DNA from: DATLGB01 sp035540675
GTDB lineage: Bacteria; Actinomycetota; Thermoleophilia; Solirubrobacterales; Solirubrobacteraceae
Direction of reading: 5' to 3'
Assembly: GCA_035540675.1 (NCBI GenBank)
Contig: DATLGB010000147.1
Coordinates: 1 to 7,859 of the forward strand
Length of the DNA: 7,859 nucleotides
Part shown: positions 1 through 4,416 of the stretch, one piece after another
Layout of the letters: every line of letters starts with the position of its first letter
Position numbering within the stretch: position 1 is the stretch's first letter
Notes under the pieces: generated by a model
Told to the model about the DNA's origin: nothing
What the model saw: the letters and a program-made list of their open reading frames with translations, nothing else
Databases searched by the model: none
Position numbers and translations under genes: made by a program

Positions 1-2
1 CC

Positions 3-179
3 CGCGCCGTCGACGCCGCCGCCGGGCAGCTGATCGTGCGCGAGGCGGGCGGCTTCGTCGCGTTCACCGCGTACGACGAGCCGCTGGCCGCTCCGCTGGA
101 CACCGAGCCGCGCTCGCCGGTGGTCGCCGCGCGCACCGCGAGCACGCTCGACGAGCTCGCGCGCATCCCGCGCGTGTGA
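3..179 (+). CDS. Inositol monophosphatase family protein (3' end only)
   Basis: Only the last 58 codons are in the window; the frame is open from base 3 to TGA at 177-179. The fragment starts RAVDAAAGQLIVREAGG. This matches the second signature of the IMPase/FBPase superfamily (usually W-D-x-A-A-G followed by L-x-x-x-E-A-G-G), in which the Asp is a metal ligand. Family members are Mg2+-dependent phosphatases acting on inositol phosphates, fructose bisphosphate or related sugar phosphates. The usual Trp before the Asp is Val here, so the exact substrate class is uncertain. The tail ends with an Ala/Leu-rich helix (STLDELARI), as is common in the family. The upstream catalytic motifs (GDP-x-D-G-T type) lie outside the window and cannot be checked. 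The next gene begins 43 bp downstream on the same strand. Confidence 0.72.
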   Translation, partial: RAVDAAAGQLIVREAGGFVAFTAYDEPLAAPLDTEPRSPVVAARTASTLDELARIPRV

Positions 180-221
180 CGGTCGGCGCAAGTCCGGGCG
201 CCCCCCGGCGTTGCAGACACC

Positions 222-899
222 ATGCCGACCATCGCTTCACGGGCACGGCGCGTCGGGGCTCTGGCGAGCGTCGCCGCCGCCGCGGCCCTGTTCGCCGCCA
301 CCGCCCTCGCCGCGCCCGCCCGCCAGGGCACCGTCTCCGCCTCGTCGCCCGTCTACTCGTGGGACGGCGGCCCCGCCAACGGCTCGGGCCAGGGAGTCGC
401 GGCGCTGCGCTGCACGCCGCTGGTCTACGAGTGCGAGGACACCCTCGTCGAGGTCAAGGACGCCGGTGACCTCCTGGCCGAGATCAAGGCCGGCGACGGC
501 GCCAACGATCTCGACGTCGCGATCTACAAGTCCGATGCCCAGGGCACGACCGACAGCGAACCCGGCGCGGACAACCCCGACACCGAGGACGTCTCCACCA
601 ACAAGGACGCCAAGGCCACCCTGCGCAAGGCGCAGCCCGGCTTCTACGTCGTCCGCGTGCGCATCTTCGACGGCATCCGGGCCACCTGGAAGGGCACGGC
701 GACGCTGAAGCCGGCGGTCGCGCCCGCGCCGGAGCCGGCAGCCACGCCCACCCCGGAGCCGACGGCGACGCCGCAGGGCGAGCAGCCAAAGAAGAAGTCG
801 GCGAAGGAGCGCCGCAACGCCTGCAAGAAGAAGGCGAAGAAGATCAAGAACAAGCGCAAGCGCTCGAAGGCGATGAAGCGCTGCAAGAAGATCCGCTAG
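222..899 (+). CDS. Secreted protein with beta-rich domain, Pro-rich linker and Cys/Lys-rich C-terminal tail
   Basis: This 225-residue protein is not in a family I can name. Residues 1-30 form a signal peptide: RR at 9-10, an Ala/Val/Leu core, and likely cleavage after ALA-30. Residues about 38-165 look like a small beta-sandwich (alternating hydrophobics such as LDVAIYKSD and GFYVVRVRIFDG), recalling pre-peptidase C-terminal (PPC-like) domains. It has C64 and C71, which could pair. Residues 166-188 are a Pro/Thr/Glu linker, and 189-225 are a Lys/Arg-rich tail containing C201 and C221. Similar basic, Cys-containing tails recur on exported proteins of Solirubrobacterales, as I recall; their function is not established. 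The protein probably acts outside the membrane, perhaps bound to anionic wall polymers. I see no Shine-Dalgarno before the ATG, and the start is chosen because it gives the signal peptide. A strong hairpin follows the stop. Confidence 0.8.
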   Translation: MPTIASRARRVGALASVAAAAALFAATALAAPARQGTVSASSPVYSWDGGPANGSGQGVAALRCTPLVYECEDTLVEVKDAGDLLAEIKAGDGANDLDVAIYKSDAQGTTDSEPGADNPDTEDVSTNKDAKATLRKAQPGFYVVRVRIFDGIRATWKGTATLKPAVAPAPEPAATPTPEPTATPQGEQPKKKSAKERRNACKKKAKKIKNKRKRSKAMKRCKKIR

Positions 900-900
900 A

Positions 901-963
901 CGCCTGACGTGCGCGGCCGGCCCCGCGGGGGCCGGCCGTCACTCGCGCTCTGCGCGTCAGGCG
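901..963. terminator. Bidirectional terminator between convergent genes
   Basis: A perfect 11-bp GC stem lies at 914-924 and 928-938 with a 3-nt loop (GCG). It sits between the stop of the secreted-protein gene (899) and that of the DUF5995 gene (957). There is no T-tract, as is usual for stem-type terminators in very GC-rich genomes. An outer 9-bp perfect arm pair (CGCCTGACG at 901-909, CGTCAGGCG at 955-963) encloses it, and its right arm contains the stop codon of the minus-strand gene. It could serve both directions. Confidence 0.7.
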
Positions 964-1877
964 TCGCCGTGGTGGACGGCGCAGTGCGCGTCGCGCGCGG
1001 CGCTCGACTCGCCCAGCAGCGTCCGGTAGGCGGTGGCCGAGCGCAGCGCCAGCGCCTCCCGCTCGGCGAACGCCTCGATCGACGCCTCGACCGTCGCGCG
1101 CTCGAGCGAGGTGCGGGCGGTGGCGAGGCGCTCGGCGTTGCGCCAGGCCTGCTCGCGCCAGGACGGCACGATCTGGAAGCTCGCCCAGTCGTCCATCAGC
1201 GTGCCGTCGATGCCGCCGTCGTCGGCCGTCGGGTCGAAGCGGCGCGCGATCTCGGGGAAGATCGTGTCGCTGACGCGGTTGAGGAACTCGTTGACCTTGT
1301 CGTGGTCGGGCTTGCGCGAGCGGCCGTCGGGCGCGACGAGCCCGATCGCCTCGAGCACGTACGGCAGGTCGCGGTTGATGTGGGCGCTCATCCCGAGGAA
1401 GACGTTGCCCGACGAGCTGACGGAGCGGTCGCGCGCCGCGTCGAAGGCGATGCGCCAGGCGGCCGGCACGGCCGAGCGGCGGCCGGCGGCGTAGTCGTCG
1501 AAGGCGCGGAAGTAGAAGGCGGCGAACACCGCGTCCTCGTGGTTGACGAACGCCGGGTCGGCGAAGAACCCGGGCGTCGTCGCCGCGCGCCGGTACTCCT
1601 CGGTCGTGCGCAGGTAGGTGAGCGCGAAGATCGCGTTGTGGTCGCAGCGCGCGGCGAGCGCGTCGAAGCGGCGCGTCATCTCGCGCACGACCTTGTCGAC
1701 GCAGACGAGCTTGCCCGAGACGCACTCGTCGGCGCTCGTCGGCTCGTAGGCGAGCCCCGGCGCGCCCGGCAGCAGGTTCGTCCAGGCGGTGAACGGCGGA
1801 TCTTCGGCGCGCGCGGGGGCGGGAAGCGCCAGGAGCGCGGCGAGGAGGGCGAGCAGGAGAAGGGACTTGCGAGGCAT
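957..1877 (-). CDS. Exported DUF5995 family protein
   Basis: This 306-residue protein has a clear signal peptide (MPRKS, then a Leu/Ala core, ending PARA at 21-24), so the mature form begins near E25. I assign it to DUF5995 from the block VNHEDAVFAAFYFRAFDDY (111-129) and above all GMSAHINRDLPYVL (162-175), a hallmark of that actinobacterial family. The family's function is unknown. The conserved His166, Asn168, Arg169 and Asp170 suggest a functional pocket, but I would not name a reaction. Cys52, Cys59, Cys78 and Cys299 could form disulfides after export. The ATG at 1877 is chosen over a GTG 36 bp upstream because it places the signal peptide at the N-terminus and has AAAGGA (1888-1893, minus strand) 10 nt upstream. 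It is convergent with the secreted-protein gene and divergent from the metalloprotease gene, with 107 bp between their starts. Confidence 0.85.
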   Translation of the reverse strand: MPRKSLLLLALLAALLALPAPARAEDPPFTAWTNLLPGAPGLAYEPTSADECVSGKLVCVDKVVREMTRRFDALAARCDHNAIFALTYLRTTEEYRRAATTPGFFADPAFVNHEDAVFAAFYFRAFDDYAAGRRSAVPAAWRIAFDAARDRSVSSSGNVFLGMSAHINRDLPYVLEAIGLVAPDGRSRKPDHDKVNEFLNRVSDTIFPEIARRFDPTADDGGIDGTLMDDWASFQIVPSWREQAWRNAERLATARTSLERATVEASIEAFAEREALALRSATAYRTLLGESSAARDAHCAVHHGDA

Positions 1878-1971
1878 GCGGTGCGGGTCCTTTGGGGTCA
1901 CGTCCCCGCCCACAGCCGCTTAACGGGCGCCTTGACGCCGTCCTTGACCGACTGGACGAGTGTTCGACGCC

Positions 1972-1984
1972 TACTCTCGGAAGG
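1972..1984 (+). promoter_or_regulatory. Candidate leaderless -10 element of the metalloprotease gene
   Basis: TACTCT (1972-1977, fitting TANNNT) is followed by 7 nt and then GTG at 1985, the spacing expected if transcription starts on the start codon. No convincing -35 lies 16-19 bp upstream. The GGAAGG at 1979-1984 abuts the GTG and is too close to work as a normal ribosome binding site. The 10 bases GTGTTCGACG just upstream (1960-1969) recur at the same offset in the promoter before 3175. Confidence 0.4.
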
Positions 1985-3019
1985 GTGATCGACTGGCGGC
2001 TGGCGGATTCCATCGCGCGCGCGGTCGCGTCCACTGTCCCCGCGGCCGACGGCTTCGGCCCCGTGGCCGCCGAGGTCGAGGCGTTCGCCGAGCGCAGCGC
2101 GGAGCTCGTCGCGGGCTACACGGGGCTCGCCGGGGCGGCGGCCGTCCCGGCGCCCGAGACGATCGACCGCGGCGGCTGGGCGCAGACCAACCTGGCGTCG
2201 CTGCGGTCGGTGCTCGACCCGGTGGCCGAACGTGCCGGTGCGGGGCTGGGGCCGCTGTCGGGCATCGCGGGCGCGGTGGCGGGCACGCTGCTGGCGGTCG
2301 AGGTCGGCGCGCTGTCGGGCTTCCTCGCGGCGCGGGTGCTCGGTCAGTACGAGTTCCCGGTGCTCGACCCGTCCGCGCCGGCGCGGCTGCTGTTCGTCGG
2401 GCCCAACCTCGCCGCCGCCGCGCGCAACATGGACACCGACGACGCGACGCTGGCCCGCTGGGTGGCGCTGCACGAGAGCACGCACGCGCTGCAGTTCGCC
2501 GGCGTCCCGTGGCTGCGCGAGCACCTCGCATCCCGGGTCTCGGCGCTCGTGGCGGCGCTCGACGTGCGCATCGACCCCCGCGACCTGCTGCGCGTGCCCA
2601 CCGGCGACGACGTGCGCACGCTGGTGGACGCCGTGCGCCGCGGCGAGTTCGTCGCGCTCATCGCCGGCCCGCAGCGGGCGGCGCAGCTCGAGGAGCTGCA
2701 GGCGACCATGGCCCTGATCGAGGGCTACGCGGAGCACGTCATGGACGCGGTCGGCGAGGCGCTGCTGCCGGACCTCGCGCGCCTGCGGGCGGCGCTCGAG
2801 CGCCGCCGCCACGAGCGCTCGGGGCTGCTGAAGGTGCTCGAGCGGCTGATCGGGCTCGACCTCAAGCTGCGCCAGTACGAGCAGGGCAAGCGCTTCTGCG
2901 ACGCGGTGGTCGAGCGCGGCGGCATCGACGCGCTCAACCGCGCCTGGGCGGGGCCGGAGCAACTGCCGTCGCTGGCGGAGCTCGACGACCCGGCCGCCTG
3001 GCTGGCGCGCGTCGCGTAG
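1985..3019 (+). CDS. DUF2342 zinc-dependent metalloprotease-like protein (coenzyme F420 biosynthesis-associated family)
   Basis: The product has 344 residues from the GTG, giving V/M-I-D-W-R-L-A-D, the N-terminal form typical of this actinobacterial family. The zinc site is HESTH at residues 163-167 (HExxH), followed by LQFAGVPWLREH as in homologues. The later EGYAEHVMDAVG (about 246-257) is the second conserved block and probably supplies a Glu zinc ligand. The family is annotated as zincin-like or as 'coenzyme F420 biosynthesis associated' from phylogenetic co-occurrence, but its substrate is unproven. No signal peptide is seen; the Ala/Gly-rich stretch around 88-120 is probably a buried helix and the protein is likely cytoplasmic. 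An in-frame GTG at 1892 is possible but adds a poorly conserved Arg/Pro-rich leader. No F420 gene is in the window. Family assignment is strong; enzymatic function is inferred from the motif. Confidence 0.88.
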   Translation: MIDWRLADSIARAVASTVPAADGFGPVAAEVEAFAERSAELVAGYTGLAGAAAVPAPETIDRGGWAQTNLASLRSVLDPVAERAGAGLGPLSGIAGAVAGTLLAVEVGALSGFLAARVLGQYEFPVLDPSAPARLLFVGPNLAAAARNMDTDDATLARWVALHESTHALQFAGVPWLREHLASRVSALVAALDVRIDPRDLLRVPTGDDVRTLVDAVRRGEFVALIAGPQRAAQLEELQATMALIEGYAEHVMDAVGEALLPDLARLRAALERRRHERSGLLKVLERLIGLDLKLRQYEQGKRFCDAVVERGGIDALNRAWAGPEQLPSLAELDDPAAWLARVA

Positions 3020-3020
3020 C

Positions 3021-3060
3021 CCCTGCAGGGCCCGTCGTGGGGCCGCCCCGAGCGGCCGTT
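3021..3060 (+). terminator. Weak terminator-like hairpins after the metalloprotease gene
   Basis: The palindrome CCCTGCAGGG (3021-3030) lies one base after the stop. A 6-bp stem GGCCGC/GCGGCC (3041-3046 and 3052-3057, loop CCCGA) is followed by GTT. The stems are short and there is no real T-tract, so termination is plausible but not certain. Confidence 0.35.
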
Positions 3061-3078
3061 CCGGACCGCCGCGTAACC

Positions 3079-3111
3079 CGAACACGTGTGCGGTTTACAA
3101 ACATGTGTTCG
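3079..3111. promoter_or_regulatory. LexA-box-like operator (two sites or one large palindrome)
   Basis: Read on the minus strand, 3098-3111 is CGAACACATGTTTG. It matches 13 of 14 positions of the Gram-positive SOS-box consensus CGAACRNRYGTTYC. A second, weaker site, CGAACACGTGTGCG (3079-3092), matches 12 of 14. Together they form an inverted repeat of 11-bp arms (3079-3089 and 3101-3111) with one mismatch. The better site fills the spacer between the -35 and -10 elements, where a repressor would block RNA polymerase. LexA is inferred from the consensus; another regulator could bind. Confidence 0.5.
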
Positions 3112-3122
3112 ACGGGTACACT
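3094..3122 (+). promoter_or_regulatory. Promoter of the histone-like gene
   Basis: TTTACA (3094-3099) and TACACT (3117-3122) are separated by exactly 17 bp and resemble the TTGACA/TATAAT housekeeping sigma consensus. This is the best two-part promoter in the window. Transcription would start near 3129, giving a leader of about 46 nt before ATG 3175. An alternative -10 (TAATAT, 3140-3145) exists but has no matching -35. Confidence 0.6.
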
Positions 3123-3137
3123 CGTCCTCGACTTAGA

Positions 3138-3152
3138 ACTAATATCCTTAGT
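3138..3152. promoter_or_regulatory. AT-rich inverted repeat in the leader
   Basis: ACTAA (3138-3142), TATCC, TTAGT (3148-3152) is a perfect 5-bp inverted repeat. It lies in the only clearly AT-rich patch of the window (3131-3152), just upstream of the ribosome binding site GAGAGGGG (3155-3162). CTTAG also appears twice (3132-3136 and 3147-3151). It may be a protein site or simply an unstructured leader that helps ribosome access. Confidence 0.35.
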
Positions 3153-3174
3153 CCGAGAGGGGCTGACGCCACCA

Positions 3175-3894
3175 ATGGCTGACACGACTTCCACCACCAC
3201 GACCACCACGAGCACGACCGCCAAGAAGCCGGCCGCCAAGCGCGCCACGCGCACCCGCGCCGCTTCTTCGAGCCGCTCGACCACGAGCCGCTCGACCGCC
3301 GGGTCGAAGCCGGCCGCCAAGACGGCGCGCAAGTCGACGACCGCGCGCTCGACCCGCTCGCGTGCGGCGTCCGAGACCAAGTCCGCCGCCAAGTCGACTC
3401 GTACGGCGACGCGCAGCGCGACCACCCGCACGCGCAACGCCGCGGGCTCGGCCGCCAAGGCCAACACCCGCGCGGTCAAGGCCACGGCCGACGAGGGCCG
3501 CTCGTACGCCGAGCGCGCGCTGCTCGCCGGCGTCGGCGCCGTGCTCGAGACGCGCGACTCCGTTCGCGAGATGGCCAACGGCCTCGTCGCCCGCTACGGC
3601 TCGCTCGACGCCGCCGAGAAGCAGCTCGACAAGGCCCAGCGCACGCTGTCGCGCGACCTGACGAAGTTCGAGCGCCGCGGCAACACCGCCCGCAACCGCT
3701 TCGAGCGCGAGGTCCGCAAGGCCCGCACGAAGCTCGAGCGCGAGCTGCGCACGCGCCGCCGCGAGGTCGAGCGGACGGTCGACCGCAACACGAAGACCCT
3801 CCGCGTCGAGATCGGCCAGCGCGCCAACTCGGTGACCACGTTCGCGACCAGCCGGATCGAGAAGGCCGGCGAGCAGGTGCGCGCGCTGGTCTAG
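3175..3894 (+). CDS. Histone H1-like basic protein with phasin-like/coiled-coil C-terminal domain
   Basis: The product has 239 residues in two parts. Residues 1-105 are low-complexity Thr/Ser/Ala/Lys/Arg with KPAAK-type motifs (KKPAAKRA at 17-24, SKPAAKTA at 44-51). They resemble histone H1 tails and the basic arms of AlgP/PhaF-like proteins and would bind DNA or another polyanion. Residues about 110-239 are helical and highly charged. The segment from Y111 (YAERALLAGVGAVLETRDSV, then LVARYGSLDAAEKQLDKA) recalls phasin or HBHA-like proteins, followed by an Arg/Glu-rich coiled coil. PhaF carries its basic part at the C-terminus; here the order is reversed. The likely role is nucleoid organisation, or linking granules or membrane to DNA, which is inference. 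ATG 3175 is preceded by GAGAGGGG with 12-nt spacing and a good promoter. The frame is open far upstream, but only as a shadow of the metalloprotease gene. Confidence 0.8.
   Translation: MADTTSTTTTTTSTTAKKPAAKRATRTRAASSSRSTTSRSTAGSKPAAKTARKSTTARSTRSRAASETKSAAKSTRTATRSATTRTRNAAGSAAKANTRAVKATADEGRSYAERALLAGVGAVLETRDSVREMANGLVARYGSLDAAEKQLDKAQRTLSRDLTKFERRGNTARNRFEREVRKARTKLERELRTRRREVERTVDRNTKTLRVEIGQRANSVTTFATSRIEKAGEQVRALV
3270..3299 (+). repeat. 15-bp tandem duplication, two copies
   Basis: GAGCCGCTCGACCAC (3270-3284) and GAGCCGCTCGACCGC (3285-3299) differ at one base and encode SRSTT and SRSTA in the basic domain of the histone-like protein. This is a probable slippage duplication, of the kind by which such tails change length. 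Confidence 0.7.
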
Positions 3895-3910
3895 CGACCA
3901 CTTCCCCCGC

Positions 3911-4050
3911 CGGGCGCCCGTGGAGAGGGTGCCGGCCCGGACGGGGAGAGTCTGCTCGCCTCATACCCCGCGAGCAGATGCAGCACCCTCTCCTCCCTCA
4001 ACCGTCGAGTCGGCCTTCGGGCCGGCTCGTCGGTGTTTAACGGGCGCCCG
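3911..4050 (+). ncRNA. Candidate structured RNA or 3' UTR element in the convergent gap
   Basis: The 222-bp gap 3895-4116 has no convincing gene but carries nested perfect stems. P1 is 3911-3921 with 4040-4050, from two copies of the palindrome CGGGCGCCCG. P2 is 3922-3932 with 3983-3993, 11 bp (GGAGAGGGTGC/GCACCCTCTCC). P2b, inside P2, is 3951-3959 with 3970-3978, 9 bp with a 10-nt loop. P3 is the UUCG hairpin at 4001-4034. Together they could make a three-way junction of about 140 nt. I do not recognise a known RNA class: the RNase P, tmRNA, SRP and common riboswitch signatures are absent. It may be an independent small RNA, a processed 3' UTR of the histone-like gene, or a compound terminator. 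The plus strand is favoured by the C(UUCG)G loop and the short U-run after it. Confidence 0.4.
4001..4038 (+). terminator. UUCG-loop intrinsic terminator
   Basis: A 10-bp stem (4006-4015 with 4020-4029, one G-U pair) closes the extra-stable tetraloop C(UUCG)G. It is extended by four more pairs (4001-4004 with 4031-4034) across one mismatch and followed by GTTT (4035-4038). It would end plus-strand transcription from the histone-like gene or from an RNA in the gap. Confidence 0.65.
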
Positions 4051-4069
4051 CGAGAATCCGTCGCGCTTG

Positions 4070-4086
4070 TGCACGCTGGGCGTGCA
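4070..4086. terminator. Hairpin possibly terminating the small minus-strand gene
   Basis: TGCACGC and GCGTGCA (4070-4076 and 4080-4086) form a perfect 7-bp stem with a 3-nt loop. It begins 30 nt beyond the stop of the minus-strand gene ending at 4117. No T-run follows on either strand. A separate 5-bp stem, GGCGC/GCGCC (4112-4116 and 4120-4124), has that gene's stop codon as its loop. Confidence 0.3.
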
Positions 4087-4116
4087 GAACCTCGACGGGT
4101 TCCGGCGGGCCGGCGC

Positions 4117-4338
4117 TCAGCGCCAGGGGATCGGGTCGCCCCACGGCGTGGGGCCATCCGGCTCGCGCCCGACGGCCTCCAGGCGCGCTGCGCGCAGCCA
4201 ACCGGGCGGGCGCTGCTCGACCGGCGCCGGCGGCGGAGCGGTGTCGCGCATGAACTGCTCGATCGCCGCCACCACGGCGGCCGCCTCCTCCGGGCTGGCG
4301 GAGTGGCCGAGCAGCGTGAGCTTCGGGCGGCGGTTCAC
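4117..4338 (-). CDS. Small protein resembling acyl-CoA carboxylase epsilon subunit
   Basis: A 73-residue reading frame starts at GTG 4338 (VNRRPKLTLLGHSASPEEAAA) and ends with WGDPIPWR. The layout fits the acyl-CoA carboxylase epsilon family of Actinobacteria: a short beta strand, a P/S-x-E-E-A-A-A-V-V helix, a Pro/Ala-rich middle, then a Trp-containing basic stretch (PPGWLRAARLEAVGRE) with a Pro/Trp-rich end. Those subunits stabilise or stimulate the beta subunit of acetyl/propionyl-CoA carboxylases. The beta subunit gene, usually adjacent, is not here, so the role is only suggested. The start is uncertain: GTG 4347 is also in frame and neither has a clear Shine-Dalgarno. It is divergent from mrp, with 78 bp between starts. 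It could instead be an unrelated small conserved protein. Confidence 0.55.
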   Translation of the reverse strand: MNRRPKLTLLGHSASPEEAAAVVAAIEQFMRDTAPPPAPVEQRPPGWLRAARLEAVGREPDGPTPWGDPIPWR

Positions 4339-4400
4339 GGGCCGCACATCATGCCGACGCGGGGGCGGCGGTGCCTCGCCGGAAGACGGCGACCATGGCC

Positions 4401-4416
4401 TAGCATCAGACGCGAT
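4401..4416 (+). promoter_or_regulatory. Candidate -10 element of the mrp-crp operon
   Basis: TAGCAT (4401-4406) fits TANNNT and lies 10 nt before ATG 4417. Transcription would then begin at or within a few bases of the start codon. No purine-rich ribosome binding site precedes the ATG, which supports a leaderless or near-leaderless mRNA. No good -35 is seen. Confidence 0.4.

Noticed and set aside
194..208. A CCGGG/CCCGG hairpin between the IMPase and secreted-protein genes as a terminator.
   Set aside because: It has only a 5-bp stem and no T-run, in a context where such stems arise constantly by composition.
1953..1966. A possible third SOS box before the metalloprotease (TGGACGAGTGTTCG).
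   Set aside because: It matches only 11 of 14 consensus positions and one half-site is broken; the shared GTGTTCGACG is reported as a separate observation instead.
1892..1984. A longer N-terminus for the metalloprotease from GTG 1892.
   Set aside because: The added residues are not family-like, whereas the GTG at 1985 begins at the conserved IDW and has -10-like spacing.
844..2034. Very long open frames lie antisense or out of frame to the DUF5995, metalloprotease, mrp and Crp-family genes.
   Set aside because: They are Arg/Ala/Pro-rich shadow translations produced by high GC content, with no recognisable domain and no ribosome binding site.
3175..3490. The repetitive region of the histone-like gene as a CRISPR or satellite array.
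   Set aside because: The repeats are short, irregular, in frame and codon-based (KPAAK, SRST), apart from one 15-bp duplication; there is no constant repeat with unique spacers.
1920..4048. The 12-mer TTAACGGGCGCC occurs twice (1920-1931 and 4037-4048).
   Set aside because: Several exact 12-mer matches are expected by chance in a GC-biased window of this size, and the two contexts (divergent promoter gap, convergent 3' gap) differ.
4087..4103. GAACC-TCGACG-GGTTC looks a little like a tRNA T-arm.
   Set aside because: No acceptor, D or anticodon arms can be placed around it on either strand, and the loop does not fit the TTCRANNY form.
3920..4416. Open frames across the gap 3895-4116 running into mrp from upstream.
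   Set aside because: The translations are low-complexity Arg/Pro/Ser and cross the terminator and the opposite-strand small gene; the Mrp domain begins exactly at ATG 4417.
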